Below are positions 17,233 to 25,503 of a stretch of 64,000 nt of DNA, piece by piece. Positions within the stretch are counted from its first letter, which is position 1. Every line of letters begins with the position of its first letter. The stretch spans positions 6,099 through 70,098 of the forward strand of contig DAIPWT010000018.1 in the NCBI GenBank assembly GCA_036783645.1. Reading direction: 5' to 3'. The position numbers were made by a program, and so were the translations under genes. This stretch comes from UBA4732 sp002404095 (lineage in GTDB: Bacteria; Planctomycetota; Planctomycetia; Gemmatales; Gemmataceae). The notes below the pieces were generated by a model. The model saw only the letters and a list, made by a program, of their open reading frames with translations. It searched no databases and was not told the origin of the DNA.

Positions 17233-17361
17233 GGGCGGGGAGACCCCGCCCCTACCGCACCAACGCCGTCCTCCGTAGGGGCGGGGTTTCCCCGCCCGGA
17301 CGGTGCATCGACGTGATGGCCGGTCCACGAACCGTCCAGGGCGGGGAAACCCCGCCCCTAC
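17233..17361. repeat. REP-type palindromes 5' of the RAYT gene
   Basis: Three copies of a GC-rich hairpin unit at 17233-17255, 17275-17297 and 17339-17361, alternating in orientation (GGGCGGGGAGACCCCGCCCC and its near complement ending in GTAGG/CCTAC). The interval 17275-17361 is closely repeated downstream of the gene at 18066-18152. Confidence 0.92.
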
Positions 17362-17403
17362 CGTACAGGCGCCGCTCCTACGTCCGCGGTCGGAGGAATC
17401 CTT

Positions 17404-18069
17404 ATGCGCTACGACCCAGAACGCCATCACCGCCGTTCGGTCCGCCTGCGGCAATACGATTATTCCCAGGCCGGAGCCTATTTCGTCACAATCTGCGTGC
17501 AGGGACGAGAATGCCTCTTGGGCGAAGTCGCGGGCGCGGCCGTGGTGTTAAGCCCTTTCGGCCGGATGGTGGAAAATTGGTGGAACGACTTGCCGCGGCG
17601 TTTCCCCCGCCTGGACCTGGACGCATGGGTCGTCATGCCCAACCACCTACACGGCATCGTCGTTCTGGGCGCGCCGGCCCTTGAAACGACCAATAGCGAG
17701 CCGTTGACAGTCGAGGGCGGGGAGACCCCGCCCCTACCGAAGGAGCGTCCCACGGTAGGGGCGGGGTTTCCCCGCCCCGCGCCGTGCAAAGACCGAAACC
17801 ACCTATCCCAATCCACCAATTCGGCCGCCATCGAAGCCGTCCTGCGGTGTCCGACGCTGGGCCAAGTCGTGGCCTATTTCAAATTCCAATCGACGAAGTC
17901 CGTTAATCAGGCGCGGGGTACGCCGGGCGGCCGCTTCTGGCAACGCAACTATTACGATCACGTCATCCGCGAGGAGACCTCGTTGGACCGGCTGCGAAAT
18001 TACGTGGTCGAAAATCCTCTTCGGTGGGAACTGGACCAGTTGCACCCCGATCAGCCGTCAAAATGGTAG
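17404..18069 (+). CDS. REP-associated tyrosine transposase (RAYT, Y1/IS200-like)
   Basis: 221 residues. N-terminal VRLRQYDYSQAGAYFVTICV, then the HUH motif in VVMPNHLHGIVVLG, the presumed catalytic Tyr in VAYFKFQSTKSVNQ, and the C-terminal RFWQRNYYDHVIR typical of this transposase family. RAYTs are single-copy domesticated-type transposases thought to mobilise REP/BIME palindromes. Here the gene is flanked on both sides by the same palindromes, and one pair (17715-17778) is inserted in its own coding sequence, adding a segment translated as VEGGETPPLP ... VGAGFPRPAP between the HUH motif and the Tyr helix. The frame is intact, so activity is possible. Confidence 0.92.
   Translation: MRYDPERHHRRSVRLRQYDYSQAGAYFVTICVQGRECLLGEVAGAAVVLSPFGRMVENWWNDLPRRFPRLDLDAWVVMPNHLHGIVVLGAPALETTNSEPLTVEGGETPPLPKERPTVGAGFPRPAPCKDRNHLSQSTNSAAIEAVLRCPTLGQVVAYFKFQSTKSVNQARGTPGGRFWQRNYYDHVIREETSLDRLRNYVVENPLRWELDQLHPDQPSKW
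17715..17778. repeat. REP-type palindrome pair inside the RAYT coding sequence
   Basis: Units at 17715-17737 and 17755-17778 are inverted copies of the same hairpin found outside the gene. They are read in frame by the transposase gene between its HUH motif and tyrosine helix. Confidence 0.92.
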
Positions 18070-18152
18070 GGGCGGGGTTTCCCCGCCCGCGAGGTGAAAC
18101 GACGTGACGGCCGGTCCACGAACCGTCCAGGGCGGGGAGACCACGCCCCTAC
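18066..18152. repeat. BIME-like repeat 3' of the RAYT gene
   Basis: Hairpin units at 18066-18088 and 18130-18152 with a spacer containing CCGGTCCACGAACCGTCCAG, which is also found at 17320-17339 before the gene. The stretch is a direct repeat of 17275-17361 with scattered substitutions. It overlaps the transposase stop codon. Confidence 0.92.
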
Positions 18153-18180
18153 CACGCAGGCGCCTTCGTCCGTTCGGTCG

Positions 18181-21100
18181 TCACTTCGACGCTTTCAGCG
18201 TTTGCAGATAACTAAAGAGGTCGGCAAGGTCTTCCGGCTTGAGCCCCTTGAGCAACCCATTGGGCATCAACGACCGCGTCGTCGGACTTTGGGAGGCGAT
18301 CTCCGGCGTAGCCACGCGCACCGTCGTTGCGGCGCCGGTTTGCAGGATGACGCCATCGGCCGAAAAGAAGGCGACGATGCCGAAATAGACCTGGCCGGCG
18401 TGCGTCTCGATCCGCGTCACCCGGTAGGGCGGCGCCACGTCCCTACTCGGATAGATAATGGCGTCGAAGAGGTCGGCGCGCGAGAAACGGCTCGTCACGG
18501 CCGTCAGGTCGGGGCCGAGCCGCGTCCCGCCAGTGTGACAAGTCGCGCAGGCTCGGACGCGGAAGAGCGCTTCGCCGCGTCTCGCATCGCCCTTGTCCCA
18601 CGGCACGGTTTGCAGCAGTTTAGTCCATACCGCCGGGTCTTCATCGGCGTCGCCCTGCGCCGCGGCGGTCCATTTCGGATATTTCTCATCAAACCATGCA
18701 AATACGGGCTGATAGACGCGCTTGAGCGCGACCGGATCGTCGCCCTGTTCGGTAAGCTTGAACGATTGGCCGCTCTGCCGGTTCAAAAGGGCGCTCGCCT
18801 GCTTACGCACCTCACGCTCTTTCGGTTCCAGGGTGAGTTGCCGCAGCAGTCGCACCAGCGGCGCGATGAGACGCGGCTCCTCATCGCGCGGCAACTCCGC
18901 CAACGCGCTCAGGCAAGCCAATACCACCTGCCGCTGGCTGGATTCCAATCCGCTTAGGAACCTTTCGCGGTCCACTTCCTCCGGTTTGTCCGCGAGCCGA
19001 AGGAGAAGAGCGTCGCGCAAGCCGAGATTGGGCCATTGCTCGCGGAACACCGGCCTCGCTTCCGCCGCCGGCAGCAGACTTAGCAGGTCTATAAGCGGCC
19101 CCGACCAAGCGAAGTCGTCGTCCTTTTTGACGGCAGAAAGAAATAGCCGGGCCGCGTCACGGCGATGAGCTTCATCGAAGCACTCCGTCAGGGCGACGTG
19201 AGCGGCTCGGACGAAATCCTTGTGCTGAAGTAGGGCGTCGGTCAAACGCGGATCTTTTTTGATAAGTTCGGGTAGAATCTCCACGAGCCGGGCGTTCCAG
19301 TTCTGCTTGTTGCGCTGCGCCTGCCCTTCCAGCTTGCGGTCGAGGCTAAGTATCGCGTCGGCGACCTGATCCGCGGATTTGCCGTCGCGCTTGCCGCGTA
19401 GACGCGAGTAGACGATTAAATAGTGCATATCAAGGGTCGCTGAACTCTTAGGCGTCCACATCGCCGCGACCTTGGCCGGTGTGGAGTCGTCGTCGTCCTC
19501 CACTATCGCTAGAAAACGGGCGGCTTCCATATCCAGGTGTTCGTCGCCTGACGGGAACCAACCGTGGATAAGCCGGCGGGCGTCGTCCACTTCTTTCTCA
19601 TATCCCTTAAGCGATCTCTGTAAGGAATAGGGGCCGTACACTTCTGCGGACGGGTTTTTTAGGTTGAAATCCCCGAGCGACCGCACGAGCAATCGGATCG
19701 CATCCTGGCGGTCGCGTGCGGTCCCTACGATTCTCAAAAGTTCGACCGCGGTATGCACGTCCGCCGCGAGGTTTTCCCCAACGGGATGACGCAACTGCTT
19801 GGCTAACGCCCATGAAAAAGGCTCGGGATGAACGCTAAAATCACTGGTTAGCCTCAAATTGGTCCATTTGTAATCCAGGAGTAGAGACGCCAATCGCGCC
19901 TCCGCCTGCCGGACACGTTTGTCGTCATCGGCCAAGATCCAGATTACGGCGCCCATGCCCCGAACAAATTCCCGATCAGGATCGGCTGCATGGTCGGCCA
20001 AGGCTTCGAGAGCCTTGACGCGCAGGCGCTTATCGCCCTTGTCCGCCATCGGGGGTAATAAGGCCGCACAAGCCGGGTCTAGTTTTCGGCCCAGCGACCA
20101 AGCAACTCTGGCGTGAACCAAGGAGGGGTATGCTTTTCGGATGCTTTCCACAGTCGGGCGTGGAAGACCATCAAAAAGCTCTGTCAGCACTTCGACGGCC
20201 CGCACACGGTCGGCCTCCGTTCGCTTCTCATCAGTAATGGCTTCCAGGAACGGCTTTGCCCCAAGTTTCCTCGCCAACGGTTCCCACTTCGCCCGCGACC
20301 ACGCATCCAACGGCTGCGGCGCCTGCAACACTTTATCGAGGTCCGTCTTCGGCGCCGGTCGTCGTTGCAGCGGCGCCTTGCCGTCGCCGACGTATTCGAC
20401 GTGATACACCGCGCCGCGCGTCTTGCGTCCGCCCATGCTGATGAACAGCGATCCGTCGGGCGCCACCACGATGTCGGTGGGATCGAACCCGTTGGAGCCG
20501 ACCGCCTCCAAAAACACTTCAGGCTTCGTCTTGTACGTCGCTCCGGTTGGCGTGAGCGGGCAAAAGTAGACCCTACCGAAAGTCCAGTCGCAGGCGAAGA
20601 GGCCGCCGCGATAGCGCTCCGGGAACTGATCGTGTCGATAACATGTCACGCCGGTCGGTGAGCCCCGACCGATCGGATAAAGAATATCCACAGTGTCCAG
20701 ATAGTAATCCGGCCTACCCCAGCCCGGCCCCTGACCTGTCACCTGCCAACCGTGGTTGCCGCCGTAACCGATGTGAAAGAGCCGCGTCGGTTGATACCAG
20801 GGTAGGAAAAAATCCGCCTCCACGTCGCTGTCATAAGTGAAGATTTCGCCGTCGGCGTTGAAGTCGAAGTCGTAAGGGTTGCGGAAGCCATCGGCGATCA
20901 CCTCGCACGTCTTACAGTCCGGCGGCAAGCGCAACAGGGCGCCGGCCGTCGGCTTCTTCACCGGCGAGTTCGGCCGCGTTACGTGGCGCTGGTCGATGCC
21001 GCTGTTGTTGCCGCCGAGGACGTACCAATAACCGTCCGGCCCTTTGCGCATGGCATGGCCGCCGTGTTCGCTGAAGTTCAGCGGCAGGAGTTTTTCTGGT

Positions 21101-21474
21101 ATCGGCTCCAGCGTTCCCTTGGTCTTGCCGGCGTGGTAGCGCGAGAACCAGCCGTCGCCGCAGAAGTAGAGGTCGCCGCCGTCGAAACAGAGGCCCATGC
21201 CACCCGTCCTCGTCGGGGCGATGACCTCCGCCTTGTCGGCCCGGCCGGTCCCCTTGGTATCGAGCAAGCGTTTGATCCAACCCTCGCTGGTGACGACGAC
21301 GCGGCCGTCGGCGTCCAGCGTCATGGCATAAATATCGTTGGCGAGCTCCTGATCTGCGTAGAGCGTGACGCGGAAACCCGGCGGCGCATGCAAACCGAGA
21401 TCGTCGGCTGCGAATGTCGTCGGCGCTACGAATACGAGAATGCCCAGGCAGGTGGGAAACAGGCGTTGCATCAT
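18181..21474 (-). CDS. PVC-type secreted dehydrogenase with C-terminal cytochrome c
   Basis: 1097 residues. A signal peptide (CLGILVFVAPTTFAAD) is followed by a PQQ-type six-bladed propeller (about 30-360) with GFRVTLYADQELANDIY, DGFRNPYDFDFNADGE and ACDWTFGRVYFCPL. A HEAT-like helical middle runs to about 900. The C-terminal cytochrome c domain has the heme motif CATCH followed by GGTRLGPDLTAV. This architecture (membrane-bound dehydrogenase / heme-binding domain) is nearly confined to Planctomycetes and Verrucomicrobia, where it is proposed to oxidise sugars or alcohols outside the cytoplasmic membrane; the substrate is unknown. Transcribed alone. Confidence 0.92.
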   Translation of the reverse strand: MMQRLFPTCLGILVFVAPTTFAADDLGLHAPPGFRVTLYADQELANDIYAMTLDADGRVVVTSEGWIKRLLDTKGTGRADKAEVIAPTRTGGMGLCFDGGDLYFCGDGWFSRYHAGKTKGTLEPIPEKLLPLNFSEHGGHAMRKGPDGYWYVLGGNNSGIDQRHVTRPNSPVKKPTAGALLRLPPDCKTCEVIADGFRNPYDFDFNADGEIFTYDSDVEADFFLPWYQPTRLFHIGYGGNHGWQVTGQGPGWGRPDYYLDTVDILYPIGRGSPTGVTCYRHDQFPERYRGGLFACDWTFGRVYFCPLTPTGATYKTKPEVFLEAVGSNGFDPTDIVVAPDGSLFISMGGRKTRGAVYHVEYVGDGKAPLQRRPAPKTDLDKVLQAPQPLDAWSRAKWEPLARKLGAKPFLEAITDEKRTEADRVRAVEVLTELFDGLPRPTVESIRKAYPSLVHARVAWSLGRKLDPACAALLPPMADKGDKRLRVKALEALADHAADPDREFVRGMGAVIWILADDDKRVRQAEARLASLLLDYKWTNLRLTSDFSVHPEPFSWALAKQLRHPVGENLAADVHTAVELLRIVGTARDRQDAIRLLVRSLGDFNLKNPSAEVYGPYSLQRSLKGYEKEVDDARRLIHGWFPSGDEHLDMEAARFLAIVEDDDDSTPAKVAAMWTPKSSATLDMHYLIVYSRLRGKRDGKSADQVADAILSLDRKLEGQAQRNKQNWNARLVEILPELIKKDPRLTDALLQHKDFVRAAHVALTECFDEAHRRDAARLFLSAVKKDDDFAWSGPLIDLLSLLPAAEARPVFREQWPNLGLRDALLLRLADKPEEVDRERFLSGLESSQRQVVLACLSALAELPRDEEPRLIAPLVRLLRQLTLEPKEREVRKQASALLNRQSGQSFKLTEQGDDPVALKRVYQPVFAWFDEKYPKWTAAAQGDADEDPAVWTKLLQTVPWDKGDARRGEALFRVRACATCHTGGTRLGPDLTAVTSRFSRADLFDAIIYPSRDVAPPYRVTRIETHAGQVYFGIVAFFSADGVILQTGAATTVRVATPEIASQSPTTRSLMPNGLLKGLKPEDLADLFSYLQTLKASK

Positions 21475-21779
21475 AGTTGCCCTGTGGGAATCAACGACCG
21501 CAACGGCAAGTGTATACCGCGCCTGACGCGCGGGCCAATTATGAGAAGAGAAGTTGGGAAGTCTGGGAAGAATGACGAAGGTTTCCTCTTGCTAAGCCGC
21601 ACTGATCGGGTATGCTCAACCGAAAGAAGGGGGGTCGTTGTCCGCAAGGATCCACGCCTCACTTTGCCGTCCGCTTGGCCTTGTCGCCGTACGGACGGTC
21701 GATGGCTCAAGGCCGGCCGTCAAGGGACAAAAGGATTTTGCGTTCGGACCCCGAACCTCCTTTCCCCGAGCGCGTGAGC
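21475..21779. other. Intergenic region without recognised feature
   Basis: About 305 bp between the divergent PVC dehydrogenase and desaturase genes. I see no conserved ORF, palindrome or RNA gene; promoters for both genes presumably lie here. Confidence 0.5.
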
Positions 21780-22613
21780 ATGAGCATCGCATATCAACCG
21801 GAAAATCCGGAAATCCTGCATAAGATTTCGTTGCTCTTCCGCGACTATTTCGACCACGCCGAAAAGAAACGCCGCTGGAACATCCGGGAAGACGTCCCTT
21901 GGGGGCAGTGCAATCGGTCGCTTAACCCCGCCATCGCCGACGTCATGGAAACCTTTTGCGCCGTCGAAATGTACTTGCCCGATTATCTCGCCAAGCTCAT
22001 CCCCCAGGTGCGCGCCAACCGCGGTCGGGCCTGGATGCTGGCCACGTGGGGCTACGAAGAATCCAAACATTCGATGGCGTTCGGCGACTGGCTGCTCCGT
22101 TCCGGGATGCGCAGCGACGAGCAGATGGCCGACCTAGAGAAAACGGTCTTCTCGCACGAATGGGATCTTCCTTGGGACAACGCCCGGGCCATGGTCTGTT
22201 ACACGATGGTTCAGGAACTGGCGACCTGGCTCCATTACTACAACCTCCGCGAGCAACTAGCGGCGGAGGGCGGCGACCCCGCGCTCCACCGCGTCTTGAC
22301 CCTGGTCGCCATCGACGAGCGCACCCACTACGATTTCTTTCGCCGGCTCGTGGCGCTCTATTTGGAAGACGACCGCGAAGGCACGTTGGAGCAGCTGCGG
22401 CGAGTGGTGAACGGCTTCGCCATGCCCGCCGTCCATTTGCTCGCCGACTCTCGCAAGCGGACCCAGGAAGTGAAGGATTTAAGAGTTTTCGACTATGATA
22501 TGTATTATTATCAGGTATTTGAGCCGATCGTGAAAGCCTTGGCTCTGCGAAAAACTGACCTACGGCGTCACTCGCCGCGCGAGGTCATGTTGCCAACGGC
22601 CGCGCGAGTGTAA
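21780..22613 (+). CDS. Ferritin-like acyl-ACP desaturase-type diiron protein
   Basis: 277 residues from the ATG at 21780; the open frame upstream has no conserved sequence. Diiron ligands are visible as E in FCAVEMYLPDY, EExxH in WGYEESKHSMAF, E in MVQELATWLHYY and DExxH in AIDERTHYDFF, the arrangement of soluble acyl-ACP desaturases. These use O2 and ferredoxin to dehydrogenate or hydroxylate ACP-bound acyl chains. The gene is 34 bp upstream of a ketosynthase-like gene and probably starts a four-gene biosynthetic operon. Regiochemistry and acyl substrate cannot be read from the sequence. Confidence 0.88.
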   Translation: MSIAYQPENPEILHKISLLFRDYFDHAEKKRRWNIREDVPWGQCNRSLNPAIADVMETFCAVEMYLPDYLAKLIPQVRANRGRAWMLATWGYEESKHSMAFGDWLLRSGMRSDEQMADLEKTVFSHEWDLPWDNARAMVCYTMVQELATWLHYYNLREQLAAEGGDPALHRVLTLVAIDERTHYDFFRRLVALYLEDDREGTLEQLRRVVNGFAMPAVHLLADSRKRTQEVKDLRVFDYDMYYYQVFEPIVKALALRKTDLRRHSPREVMLPTAARV

Positions 22614-22647
22614 CGTCGTTTCCGACATCTTGACCCCTACAGGCGCC

Positions 22648-23922
22648 ATGACTGCTTCCCGTCGCGCGGTGCTGACCGGGATTGGCGTCGTGACCCCAAT
22701 CGGCCTGGACGCGGCTTCCTTCGGGCGGAGCCTGCGCGAGGGACGCGGCGGCATTCACTCCGTCCACTCGTTCGACGCCTCCGCCCTCCCCGTCCGCTTC
22801 GGCGGTGAAATACTCAACTTCGACGCGCGCTCCTACCTTGAAAAGAAAGACCGCAAGCGCCTCAATGGGATGGTGCGCACCATCCAGTTCGCCGTGGCCG
22901 CCGCCCAGCTGGCGATGAACGACGCTGGATTGAAAAAGGATACGCTTGACCCCGCCCGATTCGGCGTGGTTTTCGGGACGGGCACGGTGCCCGGCGATCT
23001 GGTGGATCTAGGCTACGCGGGGTTGGAAAGCCTGGACGGATCGCCGAATCGGATCGACATGAAGAAGTGGGGCGAAACCGGCATCCCGCGCATCCCGCCG
23101 ATGTGGATGCTGAACCACGTTCCCAACATGGCGGCCTGCCACGTCTCCATTTCGCATAACGCGCAAGGCCCTAACAACACGATTAGCCAGACCGATCTCG
23201 GCGGCTTGTTAGCGCTGGGCGAGGCGTTTCGCGCCGTGCTGCGCGGCCGCGCGGACTTGTTCCTCGCCGGCGGCACTGATGCTAAGATCAGCCCCTGCAC
23301 GATGGCCCGCCAGTGCCTGTTCACGCCGCTGTCGCAACGAAACGACGCCCCCGAAAGGGCGTGCCGGCCGTTCGACCGCGGCCGCGACGGCGTGGTGTTG
23401 GGGGAAGGCGGCGGCGTTCTCGTGATGGAAGAGTTGGAACACGCCCGAAGCCGGGGAGGCCGTATTTACGCCGAGGTGTTAGGTTTCGGCGCCGCCTTCG
23501 ACCGCAGCCACGACGGCGACGGCGTGGCCCGCGCCGCCCGCATCGCCCTGACCGAGGCGAACGTCGGCCAGGCCGATCTCGATCACGTTAACGCGCAGGG
23601 ATACAGTACGCCGCTCACCGACGCCCTGGAGGCCCAGGCGTTGGGAGAAGTCTTCGGGCGAAATGGGCACGGAGTTCCGGTCTTCGCCCCTAAGAGTTAT
23701 TTTGGCAATAGCGGAGCGGCATCGGGGCCGATGGAATTGGCGGCCAGTCTGCTTGCTGAGGCCGACGGCGTGTTGCCGGCCACGCTGAATTACGAGGAAC
23801 CCGACCGGATGTGTCCGGTGGAGGTGGTGCGCGAGCCGCGGCCGGTGACGCGGCCGTGTTTTCTCAAGATCGGCTTTACCGAGTTGGGACAATGCGCGGC
23901 GATGGTCTGTCGGAAATGGTGA
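22648..23922 (+). CDS. Ketosynthase-fold protein lacking all catalytic residues (chain-length-factor-like)
   Basis: 424 residues from the ATG at 22648; an in-frame TTG at 22630 is an alternative. Beta-ketoacyl synthase fold throughout (LTGIGVVTPIGLDAASFG, RPFDRGRDGVVLGEGGG). A gapless comparison with the neighbouring ketosynthase puts Asp183 (ISQTDLGG) at the nucleophilic Cys, Gln317 (VNAQGYSTP) at the first catalytic His and Asn354 (YFGNSGAASG) at the second. It therefore cannot condense acyl chains by the normal mechanism. KSbeta subunits of type II polyketide synthases are likewise Cys-less partners that control chain length; that is my best guess. It precedes an intact ketosynthase, separated by a palindrome. 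Confidence 0.88.
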   Translation: MTASRRAVLTGIGVVTPIGLDAASFGRSLREGRGGIHSVHSFDASALPVRFGGEILNFDARSYLEKKDRKRLNGMVRTIQFAVAAAQLAMNDAGLKKDTLDPARFGVVFGTGTVPGDLVDLGYAGLESLDGSPNRIDMKKWGETGIPRIPPMWMLNHVPNMAACHVSISHNAQGPNNTISQTDLGGLLALGEAFRAVLRGRADLFLAGGTDAKISPCTMARQCLFTPLSQRNDAPERACRPFDRGRDGVVLGEGGGVLVMEELEHARSRGGRIYAEVLGFGAAFDRSHDGDGVARAARIALTEANVGQADLDHVNAQGYSTPLTDALEAQALGEVFGRNGHGVPVFAPKSYFGNSGAASGPMELAASLLAEADGVLPATLNYEEPDRMCPVEVVREPRPVTRPCFLKIGFTELGQCAAMVCRKW

Positions 23923-23974
23923 CGGTCGGCTGAAATGGGTGTGCCTCTCGATTTAGGCATGAGGGCGGCCTCTT

Positions 23975-24072
23975 GCTCCCTCCCCCCCTTGTGGGGGAGA
24001 GTTGGGGTGGGGGGGTGAAGTCTCCGAAGCCATACCCCCCACCCCAACCCTCCCCCACAAGGGGGGAGGGAG
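23975..24072. repeat. Long GC-rich palindrome between the two ketosynthase genes
   Basis: Arms of about 40 bp (GCTCCCTCCCCCC...GTGGGGGAGAGTTGGGGTGG and its complement) meet around 24016-24031. It lies inside the intergenic gap 23923-24185 of an otherwise tight operon and could cause partial transcription termination. Confidence 0.9.
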
Positions 24073-24185
24073 CTAATCAGCGAGGTCGTTGCGAGCAGCA
24101 TCGTCCGAACATATGCTTACGGTGGAAAGCCGTGGTCAACCCGTGAGAACGCCTTCACGCGGCAGCGAGCAAACAGTTTACCAGT

Positions 24186-25478
24186 ATGAAACGTCGCGTC
24201 GTCATCACGGGCATGGGCGCCATTACGCCGGTCGCAAACCGCGTGGATGAACTATTCGCCGCACAGATTGCGGGCCGCAGCGGCGTCGGCGCCATCACGC
24301 ACTTCGACGCTAGCACGTTTCCCACCCGTTTCGCCGCTGAGGTCAAGGATTTTCAACTCGACCGCTATGTGCAGGACGCCCAGCGTTGGGACGAGTGCGG
24401 CGCCAACACACGCTTTGCCCTTGCCGCCGCCCGTCAGGCCGTGGAGGACGCCGGCCTCCTCGCCATGAGCGGCGTGGACCCGACGCGGTTCGGCGTCTAC
24501 CTCGGCGCCGGCGAGGGGACGCAGGATTTTCATTGCATGGTCTCCATTGCCGCCGGCAGTTATCGGGCCGAGCGGCAAGCTCTGGACCCGGTCGCCCTGT
24601 CCGCCGCCGCCCTCCGCGGTTTCCGGCCTGGCCACGAATACGAGCAGGAGCTGCACACCACGCCCGCGCATGTCGCGGAGTATTTCGGTCTCGAAGGCCC
24701 GAATTACAACTGCTTCACGGCCTGCGCCGCCGGAAGTCAGGCGCTCGGCGAGGCTCTGGAGATGATCCGCTGCGACGACGCCGACTTGATGCTGGCAGGC
24801 GGTTCGCACAGCATGATCCACCCCCTGGGCGTAACCGGATTCAACCTACTGACGGCCCTGTCCACGCGGAACGGGGATCCCACCCGCGCATCGCGGCCGT
24901 TCGACCTGCACCGCGACGGTTTTGTCATCGGTGAAGGCGCCGGAATGCTTGTTCTCGAAGAATTGGAACACGCCCGTCGTCGCGGGGCCAAGATCCACGC
25001 CGAGCTGACCGGCTATGGCTCGACGGGCGACGCCTACCGCGTCACCGACAGTCACCCGGAGGGCCGTGGCGCCGTGGCGTGCATGGCGAGCGCCTTGGCC
25101 GACGCCGGCCTAGCGCCCGACGAAATTGGTTACATCAACGCCCACGGCACCAGCACTCGCGTCAACGATAGGTCAGAGACGAAGGCGATCAAAAAAGTCT
25201 TCGGAGAGGGCGCGTATCGGACGCCGGTGAGCAGCAGCAAAAGTATGCTCGGCCACCTCATCGCCGCGGCCGGGCCGGTGGAACTTATCATCTGCGTCGA
25301 AGCGCTACGGCGCGGCGTCCTGCCGCCCACGATTAACTATGAGACGCGCGACCCCGAATGCGACCTTGATTACGTACCCAACCAGGCGCGCGAGAAGCGC
25401 GTGCGTCACGCGCTGAGCAACAGCTTCGGTTTCGGCGGACAAAACGTATCGCTGATCGTCAGCTGCTTTTCGGAATAG
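24186..25478 (+). CDS. Beta-ketoacyl-ACP synthase (FabF/KSalpha-like)
   Basis: 430 residues with a complete catalytic triad: Cys180 in NCFTACAAGSQALGEA, His320 in INAHGTSTRVND and His357 in SKSMLGHLIAAAG. Close in organisation to FabF (KAS II) and KSalpha. It catalyses decarboxylative condensation of malonyl-ACP with an acyl chain. It is paired with the catalytically dead paralogue upstream and followed 25 bp later by an NAD-dependent reductase. No acyl carrier protein is visible nearby, so one must be supplied in trans. A housekeeping FabF role is possible but the partner gene argues for a specialised pathway. Confidence 0.92.
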   Translation: MKRRVVITGMGAITPVANRVDELFAAQIAGRSGVGAITHFDASTFPTRFAAEVKDFQLDRYVQDAQRWDECGANTRFALAAARQAVEDAGLLAMSGVDPTRFGVYLGAGEGTQDFHCMVSIAAGSYRAERQALDPVALSAAALRGFRPGHEYEQELHTTPAHVAEYFGLEGPNYNCFTACAAGSQALGEALEMIRCDDADLMLAGGSHSMIHPLGVTGFNLLTALSTRNGDPTRASRPFDLHRDGFVIGEGAGMLVLEELEHARRRGAKIHAELTGYGSTGDAYRVTDSHPEGRGAVACMASALADAGLAPDEIGYINAHGTSTRVNDRSETKAIKKVFGEGAYRTPVSSSKSMLGHLIAAAGPVELIICVEALRRGVLPPTINYETRDPECDLDYVPNQAREKRVRHALSNSFGFGGQNVSLIVSCFSE

Positions 25479-25503
25479 GGAACAAGGGAGGCGCCGTCGC
25501 GTC

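Noticed and set aside
17233..18152. Complete insertion sequence
   Set aside because: The transposase is RAYT-like and flanked by REP-type hairpins; no IS200/IS605-type ends or accessory TnpB were seen.
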